NCBI GenBank assembly: GCA_003339415.1 | Contig: PDHQ01000039.1 | Location: 62,001-126,000 of the forward strand | DNA from: Ophiocordyceps camponoti-saundersi (nom. inval.) | Lineage: Eukaryota; Ascomycota; Sordariomycetes; Hypocreales; Ophiocordycipitaceae | Length of the DNA: 64,000 nucleotides | Direction of reading: 5' to 3' | In this document: positions 1 through 11,370 of the stretch, in pieces | Layout: each line of letters starts with the position of its first letter | Position numbering within the stretch: position 1 is the first letter of the stretch | The notes under the pieces: generated by a model | The model's database searches: none | What the model was told of the DNA's origin: nothing | The model's input: only the letters and a program-made list of their open reading frames with translations | Position numbers and translations under genes: made by a program

Positions 1-2073
1 CGTATTGGAGCAAATCAATAAAGTTGGGCCGAGGACTGGCAGCTGACAGACGACACATCCACTGGCGCTTTTGCGTATCTGCAAGCTTCTCGGCGACTGT
101 CTGGGACTCGGAGCCGGCTGCTGCTTGTCTGACGCGCCGTCGTGGCCCTGGCCAGCCTGCTTCAATGTCGCCTTCGCACTATCAATCAAGGCGAAGGCGT
201 CCTCGATCATCGTGTCATTCAAAAGGTTGCGGGCAAGCAGCACGCTTGAGTGCTTCCCGAATTCCAGCATTCGTCGCTGCTCCGAGACGAGCCAGGCCGC
301 TTTCTCTCGAACGAAGCCAAGCCACTCCCGGGGAAAGTAGGCCATCGAGGTGATGTTCTTGCTGAGGATGTAACCGTCCCATTCCCAGATATACTCCTTC
401 TCGGCCGCAGTCACGTCAGAGAATTCGGCTATGCTTTCTCGATGCCTCTGGATCAGCCACGTGCTGTCTGGCGTAGTCTCCGGCACCTCGTCTCCAGGTC
501 TCAGGCGTGCCTTGCTGATTGGGTGGTAAAGCGGTTGGGGGATATCTGGCACCGAAGCCTTCTTCGGCCTCTGCTTCCGCGTACCACGTGATGCCGCGGG
601 CTTGGAGGCCTCTAAGACTGGCGATGTAGGCTGAGGCCGCTCCAACGAGGTCCTGGATGGTGTTAACGCGCCAGCGTCGCCTTCCAATACAAGGCGAGAA
701 GTCAAATACACAGCGTCGCCAGTGACTGAGTGGAGGCTGAAGGGCTGAACCTCGTGGTTGACGAAAGAGGTCAAAGTATCACGCAGAGCGGAGACTCGAA
801 ACTTTGGCCCTTGACTCGTCGTCTCGAGTACATAACGGTAAGCAGTGTGTACCTTTTCAAGGTGTAACTGTAGCTCCCCCATGGACTCATGATAAGCACC
901 ACAGGTGACACAGCGGAAGTAATCGAGGCAGACAGGTTGGTCAGCTGGCAAAAGGTACTGAACGCGACCCTCCATAGTTGTCAAACCGTTGCTGTTGCCG
1001 CGTCTCCTTTTCTCTCTGCCCTGCGCCTGATCGCTTAAGACTTTCAAATTGTAAACCTTTTCCTTTTCCCGAACTCTCAATGACCGGGACGGAGTAAGAC
1101 CAAGCGCAGACTCATCATCTGCTTCGAGGGAAGTCTCTCCGTTGACGTGGCCGCCGGCATCCCGAGGACTTTGGAAGTCGGCCAAGCGACAGGCATGAAA
1201 TTCCGGATCAATAGCAGTGATGCAAGGTTTTGAGTCCTTGTCAGGCTGCGTAAGTGCCTTGAAACCAGCAGCCCATCGTAGGTCAACGTCCATGACATAA
1301 TCAGTCTCGCAGAGGGACTGTTCCCGAGGAAAGCCAGCGGACAGATGGAGCGAATGCTTCAGCCTACCGACGACTGTGTCGAAGCGGCTGGATAAGATCC
1401 AGCGCTGCTGGGTCGAACCCCGGGGCGTGTCTGGCAATGTGGGGGAGAGGCCGAAGTCATGTGAGTCGAGCGGAGGCCACAGAATTCCGTCAACAGCTTC
1501 GAGTTCGACTAGAAGCTGGTATGAGTCGGACAGATCAAACCTGCCGTCATCCGGCCTGTGGATAAGTATACTCTCATGAGGAACAAAGAAAGGACGCGGC
1601 AGGTCGACGCGGGCTACGCGATGAGGACCCACGGGATTTTTGAAAGTGACCAAGTTACAGACCTTGCTCTGGCAATGGAGGACCTGAGGTTGACCGGAGC
1701 TGACGTCGAAAATAGTGATTCTGCAGCGAGCCTTTGTTGTGACGTAGTCATGAGGGACGGCTGAGGTTTGAAGTGACCTGACTTTTTTGGAGTCTTTGTG
1801 GGTGATCTTGAGCACCTCGATGCGCAGGGCCGAGCTGGAATCGGGCATCTCAGGAGACGCAATGAGCCTGTCCAGATCAAACGAGTCAGGAGACGTGAGG
1901 CGACGACGTTTAGCCGGACTCGGACCGTCAACATGGCGCGGAAGCGGGCCCTTGACCAATGGCGAGGACATGATGTTGCCCATGACGGAGGATTGGTGAA
2001 AGGCTCTAACACCCTTGAGCCAGGTGCGATGGAGGAAGGGTGCTGTCCGCTGGCAGGGGCTGTGTACCGTCAT
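1..2073 (-). CDS. suz12: SUZ12 (VEFS-box) subunit of Polycomb repressive complex 2, 3' end cut by window
   Basis: One uninterrupted reading frame of 691 codons runs from the ATG at 2073 off the left edge of the window, so the stop lies outside. A C2H2-type finger (Cys 388 and 391, His about 404 and 409) is followed by a linker and then, at about residues 540-640, a VEFS box with the typical aromatic and acidic pattern (EKEYIWEWDGY, then a helix ending near LIDSAKATL). A Cys-x2-Cys pair lies near the visible end. Known for the family: SUZ12 binds the EZH2-type methyltransferase and is needed for H3K27 methylation in the nucleus. The ATG at 2073 is the first in frame; a second in-frame Met about 30 residues later could also serve. 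No intron is needed in this part. The family assignment rests on the finger plus VEFS arrangement and is strong. Confidence 0.86.
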   Translation of the reverse strand, partial: MTVHSPCQRTAPFLHRTWLKGVRAFHQSSVMGNIMSSPLVKGPLPRHVDGPSPAKRRRLTSPDSFDLDRLIASPEMPDSSSALRIEVLKITHKDSKKVRSLQTSAVPHDYVTTKARCRITIFDVSSGQPQVLHCQSKVCNLVTFKNPVGPHRVARVDLPRPFFVPHESILIHRPDDGRFDLSDSYQLLVELEAVDGILWPPLDSHDFGLSPTLPDTPRGSTQQRWILSSRFDTVVGRLKHSLHLSAGFPREQSLCETDYVMDVDLRWAAGFKALTQPDKDSKPCITAIDPEFHACRLADFQSPRDAGGHVNGETSLEADDESALGLTPSRSLRVREKEKVYNLKVLSDQAQGREKRRRGNSNGLTTMEGRVQYLLPADQPVCLDYFRCVTCGAYHESMGELQLHLEKVHTAYRYVLETTSQGPKFRVSALRDTLTSFVNHEVQPFSLHSVTGDAVYLTSRLVLEGDAGALTPSRTSLERPQPTSPVLEASKPAASRGTRKQRPKKASVPDIPQPLYHPISKARLRPGDEVPETTPDSTWLIQRHRESIAEFSDVTAAEKEYIWEWDGYILSKNITSMAYFPREWLGFVREKAAWLVSEQRRMLEFGKHSSVLLARNLLNDTMIEDAFALIDSAKATLKQAGQGHDGASDKQQPAPSPRQSPRSLQIRKSASGCVVCQLPVLGPTLLICSNT

Positions 2074-3191
2074 GGCGAAGAAATTTGAGAGGAAAGAAAA
2101 AACAAGTCGTAGTTTGTCGTGTTGGGCGGAAGCGCCTTAGGAGCAGCGCCGGGGCATATGCACCATTGTTGATGCGAAGGAGGAAGTGAGTTTCGAGGGG
2201 AAAAGGGGCCTCGGAGCGAGCCGGGCGCGGAGATGAGAAGCGCTGGTCTCGCTGGACTTCGGCCGGGAGAAGCGGGAGAGGCTGAAGCCGGAGGAGAGGC
2301 TGGTGGTGGATCACAGCCGAATAAATCAATCAATTCAAATGGGGGAAAATGGCAGGGTCAAGATTGAAATTTCCGAGCCGATGATAAGAGTTTCAAGGTC
2401 TTTCGTGTAGAGGGAAGACTGATGCTTTCCGAGAAGAGAACAGAGACGGGGAGAGAGACAGAGACCAAGAGAGAGAATGAGAGAGAAGCCCGTTGAGACG
2501 ATGGATGGAACGACGACGACGCGTGAGGCAGCCGCAGGGGAGAACGGGTGAATCGCGAGGCCTAAAGCAGCTTAGCGCCAGTCGGCGGGAGCTTCTCCCG
2601 TGTGCTCGTGCTCGTGCTCGTGAGGCTGTGAAGGAAAGAACGCAGACAGTGTTACTTCCTACCTAAGTGGTAAGGGGGCAGCCAGGTTTCTTAGGCTGGT
2701 TACGATGGCACTGTTCGGTTTGATATGCAACAATGATTGCAGGGCTGGTGTGATTTGGCGCCGAACTAACAACAACAAGCTATCAATTCCCCTTTTCTTC
2801 TATCTTCCGGGCCACGTGACTTGTCTACACTGCAGTCTGCGCGATGCGAGCGGAGCGGATTCACCATCATCCGCGATCCATCCATCGTCTCAGCGGCTGT
2901 GACTCGATGATTATGTCAGGCGCCAGCACCCTCCTAACTCTGACAGCTGCCGAATGACGAACCACACATAAAACTACCGTCACTGCTTCTCCCTACCTAC
3001 CTGAAAACATTGCCTTCTCCGACAGCAACTGTTGAAACCTCGTCTGCTTTCCAGTCACTCCTGCACTCTTCTCTTTCTTTTCGGTTATCCTCGTCTGAGG
3101 ACTGAACATAGCTGCATCCCCACGCCTCAGAAGGACATCTTTCGATGATAACAGCATAAGGTCGCCAGGAAGCGGCAATTAACGTCACGGA
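2074..3191. other. Divergent intergenic region SUZ12 / F-box gene
   Basis: This 1.1 kb stretch separates two divergent genes and should hold both promoters. It contains a GA-rich purine tract around 2440-2490 and a short GTGCTC hexamer repeat at 2602-2622. No convincing gene or RNA is seen. Confidence 0.6.
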
Positions 3192-5297
3192 ATGGTGAGC
3201 ACTCGGAGATCGGCACGGCTCGACACTTTGAGTGCTCATCGTCGAAATCCCGGCCGCACTTCGCGCCGGCGCCGGCGGTCAACATCATCATGTCCTTCCT
3301 TGACAGAGTCTGACTCCTCCTCCGATACACAAACAACCGACGATGCGGCTTGCATAAGTCACAGCAAACCTCTTGGAAATTGTACCAGCAGAAAACGTCG
3401 TCGCGTTCCCCCTAGAGGCGCTAAGCCAAACAAGTTGTCGTCACCTCAAGAAGGCTGCAATCCAAATGAACCGCCGGCCAAAAGTCGCAAGTTGGTGGAG
3501 AAGCATCATGATGACGGATCGAAAAGTTTGATTCCGGACTGGAAAGATCCGCGAATTCCATTCGATTGCTGGATCAGCATCTTCCTCTTTGCCGCACATT
3601 CAGATACGCCGGATGATCTTGCCTCCCACTGGCTTGTCCAAGCTGCCACTACTTGTCGCAATCTAGCGGAGCCGGCGTTGACGGCACTGTACCTGTGCCC
3701 TCCACTCAAGGGGAAATCTGCCCGCGCCAAACGTCTCGCTGCATTGCTTGACCGGTCTCCTTCGGAAACTCTCTTCAATTACCGAGTCAAAATCAAGTAT
3801 CTGCATATTGATATTCAACTGATCAGCCAGGCTGCCCTGTGTCGGCTGATTCATCGGCTCAGTGGCCTCAAAGAACTACTCCTCTACACACGGATGGACC
3901 AGCCACCGTATAGGTCGCTTGAAACGTCTCTCCGCTGGTGGTATACCGAGAGCCTCTTCACCGCATTGGCGCCGGCAGAAGAAGGCACTTCTGAGGCAGA
4001 CGCCAAGCCTTTTCCTACGATGCTCAAGAGTTGGGAGTGGAGCGGACGATTCTTTGGCGGAAGCGCTGCCTTTCCTACCATTCACTCTCTGGCTTTAATA
4101 CATGACACGCCTTCCTTTTCCAATCTCACAAAACTGAGCTTCACCAACCTTCAATTGCCGTCACTGACGTTAATGCCAGAGAGCGAAGAGGAGAAGCTAG
4201 ACGCTTTCGATAAGGACGGCCGAATGGTTGAAGCCGTTGCTCATGCCATCTCACGATTGAAACACCTCAATCACCTGGTCTTCGAGTCTTCGACCGTAAT
4301 GAATGATCGACTTCTTCCTCTATTGCCTGAGCATCTCGCTCACTTAGAGCTCATCAACTGCTGGGAAGTTGGGTCGGGGGAGCTGGCCTGCTTCCTCAAC
4401 ACGCATGGCAGCAATCTTCGAACGCTGTCCTTGCTGCATAATCAATCTCTGCACCTTGGCTTCTTGACGACCCTGTCAGAGAATTGCCCGTGCCTTCGAG
4501 AGCTGCACACAAACCTGTCGTACTACCGCCATCACGAATGCGTCAACGACGCGGATCCCATGTTCGATCAGGCGTTAGTCCCGACCGAAGTTCCGACCTG
4601 GCCACCAAGCCTCCGCGTGATTTGCATTGAGCATTTACGGGACTGTTCCGTTGAGGCCGCCGAGGCCTTCTTTCAATCCCTCATCGACAGCGCCAGAAAG
4701 CTACCCAACCTGCGCCACTTGGCTATCAAGACCAGGCTGGACATACCCTGGCAAGCTCGTGCGATGATGCGTCACAAGTGGCGCGCAACGATGGAGAAAG
4801 TCTTCCTCCGTCCCGCGAGTAGCCCAAAGCCACATTTCAGCTTGCGGGCGCCAGTCGCCGACCACGACGACCATGTCCCAGAAACCAGGACGCGCAGTGT
4901 GACGACGGCGATAGTCACTACATCGCGTCGCCGTCGGAGCAGAAGAATTGCCGCCAACGTCGGCGGTCACACTTCGGCAAGAAATGAGCGTCTCCGCCGG
5001 CGGCAAGGAAAGCCCTCTTATAAGGATCCGGACACCGATGAGGACGAGGCAGATCTGGCGGAGGAGGAGGAGGAGGAACAGGACGACGACGACGATATTC
5101 CTGTCGTTGAGGAAGAAAAAGACGATCTGCCCCTTCAAGGACTGTGTGACACGGTCAACATCCAGCTTGACAACCAGAAAGTCCGAGAGCTGCAGTACGG
5201 TATGGAAGACTTTCGCGACGAAGACGAGGGCGAGTCAGAGGATGAATGGCACGGGGATGAGGATGATGATGAATCTCCGGTCATCGTCTTTCGTTAA
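3192..5297 (+). CDS. F-box / leucine-rich-repeat-like nuclear protein
   Basis: A single 701-residue frame starts at the ATG in a CACGGAATGG context. The first 110 residues are basic and Ser/Arg-rich with KRRR-type nuclear signals. An F-box-like segment follows at about 115-170 (PFDCWISIFLFAA, then CRNLAEPAL and ALYLCPPL, typical of fungal F-box/LRR proteins). Residues about 200-520 contain irregular leucine-rich motifs (LSFTNLQLPSL, LAHLELINCWE, LRTLSLLHNQSL). The last 90 residues are very acidic with Asp/Glu runs. Known for the family: F-box proteins bridge Skp1-Cullin ubiquitin ligases to substrates held by the repeats. The substrate cannot be told. The acidic tail is unusual for an F-box protein and suggests a basic or chromatin partner; that is inference. 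Confidence 0.6.
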   Translation: MVSTRRSARLDTLSAHRRNPGRTSRRRRRSTSSCPSLTESDSSSDTQTTDDAACISHSKPLGNCTSRKRRRVPPRGAKPNKLSSPQEGCNPNEPPAKSRKLVEKHHDDGSKSLIPDWKDPRIPFDCWISIFLFAAHSDTPDDLASHWLVQAATTCRNLAEPALTALYLCPPLKGKSARAKRLAALLDRSPSETLFNYRVKIKYLHIDIQLISQAALCRLIHRLSGLKELLLYTRMDQPPYRSLETSLRWWYTESLFTALAPAEEGTSEADAKPFPTMLKSWEWSGRFFGGSAAFPTIHSLALIHDTPSFSNLTKLSFTNLQLPSLTLMPESEEEKLDAFDKDGRMVEAVAHAISRLKHLNHLVFESSTVMNDRLLPLLPEHLAHLELINCWEVGSGELACFLNTHGSNLRTLSLLHNQSLHLGFLTTLSENCPCLRELHTNLSYYRHHECVNDADPMFDQALVPTEVPTWPPSLRVICIEHLRDCSVEAAEAFFQSLIDSARKLPNLRHLAIKTRLDIPWQARAMMRHKWRATMEKVFLRPASSPKPHFSLRAPVADHDDHVPETRTRSVTTAIVTTSRRRRSRRIAANVGGHTSARNERLRRRQGKPSYKDPDTDEDEADLAEEEEEEQDDDDDIPVVEEEKDDLPLQGLCDTVNIQLDNQKVRELQYGMEDFRDEDEGESEDEWHGDEDDDESPVIVFR

Positions 5298-5822
5298 GTA
5301 TCGGACCACGTGCGCGACGCTGAGACATTAGCCAACTCAATGTCCAGTTTCGTTCAAGACGATTACGTCCTCGAGCTCGTGGTCGAAAGGAGATGTGCTG
5401 TTCTCGCATGACCACCTAGATTCTAGGACCAGGGGTAAGATAGCAGTAGTACGGCTAGTTCTCTCTCCACCAATTACACATGATTTCCACGACCTCTATC
5501 CTTGAACCTCGGTTCCCAGGACCAGTGGAAAATCAGTGACGGGAGTCGGCAGCTCGGATGGTAACATTGGAAAATGGCTGGTAGCGAGGATCACGACCTA
5601 CCAGGCCGTGGCATCTGGAGAAGAGGCCGGCCCACTTCTAGAGATTGTCTATTGTTCTGCAACTCCGTGTGCCCCGTGCATACATACGCTTTCATAGCAG
5701 GTCCGATGCCTCTGGCAGCCTTGTTCATGCACGCTGTCCACTTGCGGTCGAGTTCCCCGTCATCACGCATCTCTTGCATCTGGAAACAAGTGGTTGGTCC
5801 CAGGGAAAAAAAAGAAACACCT
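5298..5822. other. Convergent 3' intergenic region
   Basis: This stretch lies between two converging genes and presumably holds both 3' untranslated regions and poly(A) signals. Only short shadow frames are present and no feature is supported. Confidence 0.5.
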
Positions 5823-7543
5823 TCAGAAAGCAGCGCCACACATGCCCTCGCCGGCCATGTTCTTCATACTCTTTTCGCTTAAGTCGCTCCGTAGCTCCCA
5901 CGCGCGCGAGTCTCGCTCCAACTTGTTCCATACGTAGAGGCTCCTCCGTAGTTTTTCCTGCTTGACCCTAAGCTCATCTCGTAGCTTCTCCTCCTCGTCA
6001 CCAAGCTTACGATAATGAGGCTCGAGATCTCGCGTCACACCGATCGCCAGCGGCGTCATGGACGGTTCGAGTTTCCCGCCTGGCACGATGGGGGGCAGGG
6101 TGGCGAGCAGGTTTTGGGCAAGGCTCTGTCGCTGGCCGCCTCCATGCTGGGAAGACGGGCCGGTTGGTGGGTTGAAGGGTCGCGGTGGGGCCGACGACGT
6201 TGAAAATGGCGTGTTTGCTGAAGCACTTCTCGGGCCGGTCGGAATTGGTGATGGTCCACCTGGCGTTGACGAAGGTGACAGTACGGAAACCTGTCTCGAA
6301 GGCGTCTGATTCCATCCGCCACGCCCTGAACGTAGAGGGAAGCCTGCTCTGGTTGAAGGAACGTAGCCTCGAGGCCCGGAAGGGGGGTTGGTCGGGCTCG
6401 TAACATCTGACCGATGAGGCGCTGCTGTCGCGCCTGGGGTCTGGGGATGCCTTGCAGCTGCAGAAGCTGGCGAGGACGCAGATGCCACGGTATTTCGGCT
6501 GCCTGAAGGTCCATTTGGGCCGGACGTCCTCAAGGCAGCAGGGCCGCACGGCGGAGACCGGACTGGAGTAGCTGTCGAGTCGTTGGGACCAGGACGGGGT
6601 CCCTCCTTGGTAGCAGAAGCAGAGGTTACAGTATGCATAGGGTCCTCCGGAGAACGAAGCTTGGTTGAGCTGGGGCGAGGGGATGTTTTTTCAGAAGCTG
6701 GTCGAGAGGTCATTGCTGACGAAATGCCCGATTCTCGGGGGGGAGGCGACCTTCTGACCGACTGATGGTATCTATCCCCTCTCCGACTTGGAGATCGAGA
6801 TGTCGGCCGATACGAGCCGCCTCGATTTGCAGTAGGCTTCGGTCTCGTCGGCGGCGGTGTCCTCTCACGGCGATCTCGGCCGTAAGGCGAACGAGACCGG
6901 CGTCTATGGTGTCGTCAGATAAGTAGCCCGGTCGTTGACAGTATCCAGAAGACTCACCTCTCGTCGCGTCTGTCGAGGTCACGATCTCTGTCGCGAGCAC
7001 GATCCCTATCACGTTCGCGAGGCTGGCCTCTATCGTTGTTCCAATCTCGACGGGGGGACCTCAGACGATCATATCTGCCTTCCCGAGACGGGCTGCGACG
7101 ACGGGCCGGAGAACGCGTACGCTCTCGTCTGCGGGAGCTGTCTCGATCACGAGAGCGATCCCGACGATAGCGATCACCACCGCTTCGAGATCGACGACGA
7201 GGTTGGTATCTCCCGGGAACATAGCTGTCAGAGCCAGACATGACCGGGCTGCGGGCTCGAGGGCTCCTAGGGCGAGGACTTCTAGGCCGATCTCTCAGGG
7301 GACTTCGAGCTCTCCTCGGTGAGCGATCGCCGCCTCTGGGAGTAGGCCTCCACGACTCTCCAGCGCCGTACCGAATGATTTCGCCGTCGTCGTACCTAAG
7401 TAAAATCAGAGGCGTATTAAGGGCCGGGGAGGGGGAATCTTGAGTGGATAGATAGGTACTGTTGACTGTGAGAGTGTGGTGAATGGAGTTAGTCGGTGCG
7501 GATTCACTTACCTGCGGCCTCGTCCATCACGGTCACGGTCCAT
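5823..7543 (-). CDS. RS-rich (Arg/Ser) low-complexity nuclear protein, three exons
   Basis: Rebuilt as three exons: 7543-7512 (starts MDRDRDGRGR), 7395-6958 and 6903-5823. Both introns have GT...AG borders (116 and 54 nt), and the join gives 516 residues in frame. The first 200 residues are dense in Arg-Ser, Arg-Asp and Arg-Glu dipeptides like splicing-associated RS domains. The middle is Pro/Ser/Gly-rich and disordered. Residues about 440-500 form a charged helical stretch (EEEKLRDELRVKQEKLRR) that is probably a coiled coil. No RNA-recognition motif is visible, so it is not a classical SR splicing factor. A role in nuclear RNA processing is inferred from composition only. It converges on the F-box gene. 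Confidence 0.6.
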
Positions 7544-8213
7544 TGTCTAGGTTCGCAAGGAACAGAGATTCGCGGCTGGCAGAAAAGATTATCAGCAGGT
7601 CGTCACTGGCGTGAAGGACGTTACCTGGTAGGTAGGTACACCGTACCAGTAGGAAGAAGTCTGTCTAACGGCGCTAGTACAAAAGTGGCGAAGCTGAATC
7701 ACGTGCGCCCATCCCATCTATCCTGTACGTCCGTACCTACGGACTACACACGAACAGGAGGCAATCCTCTGTTGAAGGGGCAACGGGTCATAGGTAGACG
7801 GTACGGCCAAAAGGATTGGCACCCTCGTGGATGCTTATACATACATACATACCTACCCAGGTATATGCCCTGTACGGATACTCTGACATCTTCTCTCATC
7901 TTCTTTCACCCTTGATTAGGTAGGTATTGGCCTCCTCCTAGCATTTAGTATTAACCTGGGTAGTAAACAGGCCCTATCTCAAAGACTCTTCCCCAGTCTC
8001 GAGTATATTTGTTTCCCCCGAAACTTCCCTTGAACGCCTCGTCTGAGTACCTATCCGTAACCCCTGGCTTCGGATTCTTTGAGGTTTGAGCGAACACCAT
8101 ACCTGCCTAGGTATCCACTTGTCCGATGAAACGAGCCTCCGAGTGATGCATGTAGGACCTGCTGGAGAGTCGCGCACAATACCATCCCTCAACTTACATA
8201 CAACCAATCCATC
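7544..8213. other. Intergenic region upstream of the RS-protein gene
   Basis: This 670-base stretch holds the RS-protein promoter and the 3' region of the Hda1 gene. It contains a TAGG-type run near 7627-7641 and an ATAC/TACC run at 7838-7858. No gene was recognised. Confidence 0.5.
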
Positions 8214-10622
8214 CTACACACTCGATCCTCCACCAGCCAACGCTCCCGTACGCCCCAAGATCCACGTCTGCGCCTCCTCGGCATGTTCCTGCATCAACTT
8301 GTTCAACCCCAGTGTCCGGCTACGGACCACCGTGCCGAATCGTTTCTTGTTAACTTTCCTCATGAGCTCGTAATCAGACCAGCAGGCATGATCTGAGGAG
8401 ACATAGACGCGCGAATTGTCCTTATACCACGATGATAGATCAGTGTCGACGTCTGACTTCACGGGCCGCAAGTTGCCAGTCACAAAGTTCACCACGCCAT
8501 TTATCCTGAACTTGCAGTCTGCCGGCATTTAGCACATGAGCGTCAGAAATGGGACCAGTCGGCCTCACCTCTGTTGATGAGTAAAAGCTTCACTCCAAGG
8601 TATGCATTTCCCACACCCAATAGGAAAATCTCGTCCGTGTCGTAAAGCTCCAGGAAGTTATCCCAGACGTAGCAGACGAGCTGTTGTATTTGCTTCTGAA
8701 GTATCTTCTCCTCTAGCCCTGGCTCATAGGCCTCGGCATCCTAGTCACATTAGGCCCGTTGCAAAGCTAGATACTCAAGGAGCCGACTGCACTCACCTCC
8801 TCGTGCGTAATGTAGGAAGGGATGTTGATGTCCATGATGCCAAATTTATTAGAGACGGCCCAGCTGATGTACTGAGTCACGCCGTCCATCTGGATCTGAT
8901 GAGCTTCACTGGTAAGTCGGCGGAGCTTTCCAGGAAAGTGACTCACCACCCAAGCATTATGAGACTCGAGAGAGGTATCGACGGCGTCCGGCTGGGCCAC
9001 AACTTGAGGACTGCATCCATTAGCAGATGGCAAAGAGATTAGAATGGCGTAACTCACGGGTCATGAATTATGACTAAAATCCTCTTAGCTTCGCGGAGGT
9101 TTGGTGTCACCAACACTTGGTTCTCGAACGACTTGTAGAGTTGCTCCCGCTGCACGAATAGGGGGATCATGCCGTAGTCATTTTGCAACCGTTGACGTTG
9201 CGCGTCCCTTATGACATCATGAAGCCGGCTGGCGTTGAGAGACTGCACTTCTGGTATGTTAACAATACCAGAACGCATACACTCCCAGTACGGAGCCTGA
9301 TGCGCCTGGACTTTTGCCAAGATTCGGGCAGCTTCCCTGTTGATCTTGGGAAGCTGCATCTTCGGTGGCGGCTCGCCCATGAGTGTCCTAGCGACTGCAA
9401 CGGCCGAATCTGAGATGGCAGTGAGATTGTAGCCGCCTTCCAAGCACACGGCGATCTTCCCATCAGCGAGAGACATGAGCATATGGGTCATATGCGCATA
9501 GCATGCTGGCGAAACAAAGCAGCCTCCTAGCTCATCTCCATCGGCGGCGTCAAAGCCGGCCGAGATGACGACTAAGTCAGGATTAAACTCCTTGGCTATC
9601 GGCATAACGATCTTTTGGAAAGCAGCCATGTACTCGCCGTCACCCATTCCCTGATCGTGCCAGCCTATATTGATATTCTTGCCCAAGCCTTCGTCTGAAC
9701 CGCAACTCTCAATACCGCCGTCCGGTGTCATCGGATTAGGCGGCTTCCCTGGGTAGAACTGGCCGTTCTGGTAAACGTGTATAGAGATATATAAGACGTT
9801 AGGATCCTGATAGAAGATGTTTTGAATGCCGTTGCCATGATGGACGTCCCAGTCCAAAATGAGAACTTTCCGGCATATACTGGGATAGTCTCGCTGGCAC
9901 ACACGCACGGCCACAGGCACGTTGTTGAAGAAGCAGAAACCCATAGGCGAGTCCCACTCGGCGTGATGACCCGGAGGGCGGATGACAGCGAATGCGTTTT
10001 TGACATGCTCCATTACGACGTTCTTGCAGGTGTCGATAGCGCCACCGGCAGAGAGAAGCGCGGCGGGATATGACATACTGCCGACATAGAGAGACTCACG
10101 ACCTTGATCGTATTTTTTGGTCAACTCTCTGAGTTCGGCGGTGCTCACACTTTCGAGGCTTTCGACCCAAGCAAGATGATCCGACGAATGCGCGAGGCGA
10201 ATCTCGTCTCCAGTGGCTGGCCGAGCAGGTATCCTCCACATATACTTATTTGGGCAATCTTTGAGGATCTTAGGAAGCTCGGCATCTGGTCCACTGTAAA
10301 CGAGACCCGCACGTTTAAAGGCCTTAAAGATTTCGTGGATTCGGCGGGGGTCTTCTGGGTGGTGTGTGTTTGGACTGAAGTCGGCATTCATGTGAAGCTT
10401 CATGCGATCGTCATAGCAGCAGCCAGTCGGAAGCAGGCCACGACGACGAAGCTGCTCCAGGGCGAGTTCTTCGGGATCCGGATCGCTCCTCACGTCGTAG
10501 CTGCCTTGTTCTGATGTCGCATCATAACTGTCGGCGATGCCGTTTTTCTCGTCAAACCCGTTTTTCATGACGACATCTTCCGCGAGGAGACCGACAGAAC
10601 CCATCGGCTTGCTTTCTTCCAT
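8214..10622 (-). CDS. hda1: Class II histone deacetylase Hda1/Clr3 with C-terminal Arb2 domain
   Basis: Five exons were rebuilt: 10622-9058, 9010-8947, 8895-8797, 8740-8569 and 8518-8214, all GT-AG, giving 734 residues. The deacetylase domain spans about residues 60-430 and shows the class II hallmarks: RPPGHHAE with the paired histidines, DWDVHHGNG (zinc ligands), GFDAADGDELGG, and EGGYN. The remaining 250 residues match the Arb2-type extension of fungal Hda1 (WAVSNKFGIMDINIPSYITH; LLGVGNAYLGVKLL). Known role: removes acetyl groups from histone H3 tails to enforce silencing, in an Hda1/SHREC-like complex. The open frame extends three codons 5' to a GTG, but the ATG at 10622 is the likely start. 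The 51-nt intron at 8896-8946 is in frame if unspliced, so it is the least certain. Confidence 0.9.
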
Positions 10623-11370
10623 CTTGGGCACGGAAGCGAAATTCCCTAGAGCTCGTTTCAGGGAGTGGGAGGCATCGATACCGGCGGATAGGATTCTGTA
10701 TCAAGGTTTGCGGGGAAAGTGCCTATAAAATTACTCTTAGCATCGAGAAAAGTGCATGATCATAAAGAGGCTAGATGTGCAGATGAGTAAAAGAGAGACT
10801 GGTCACATGCGTGCTTCATCGTCCGAGGCAAAAGTCATCCACAGCACTAGTTATTCGAACGCTGGAAGCGAGCGACGAGAACGCAGTGTCCACAGAGCAG
10901 CTTTGAGTGAAGCAAAAATCAGAAACAGCGTATCGCACGATGCAGCGCGACCTGGGTAGGAAAAAGCTGGCCTACCTTTGACTTTCAGGACTTGTGAAAG
11001 AGTTCGGCTTTGATAGCGGAAAGTCGTCGACTAAAGCCCGGCCACCGACGCCAGGTTTCTCACGTCTGGCCGCGATACAGCGCGTTCGACCGACGGACGG
11101 AGGTCACCAATGAAAACGGAGTCTCGTGGCGCGCAGGCGACATTGGCGCCCCGAAGTTGCTAAGGAACCTGGAAGGTAAGTGGATAATTGTCGTCGCTGT
11201 TGTACAAATAGCAGTTATGCTTTGGGTGGAGCGGCCCACGCACGTGACGTGACTGATAAGGACTTTTCGGTCGTGCTATCAGCCTATCGCCTACCAGACG
11301 ATCACTGTCAAAAAGTCTTCGCCTCGCTAACAACTGCGCGCAAAATCTTTGCAAGCATACCAACTCCATC
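10623..11370. other. Divergent promoter region Hda1 / BRX1
   Basis: This 750-base divergent spacer must carry both promoters. No repeat, RNA gene or further coding sequence is convincing. Confidence 0.5.

Noticed and set aside
24..2088. Several plus-strand frames of 60-140 codons
   Set aside because: They lie opposite the continuous SUZ12 frame, which carries the VEFS box and C2H2 finger, so they are shadows.
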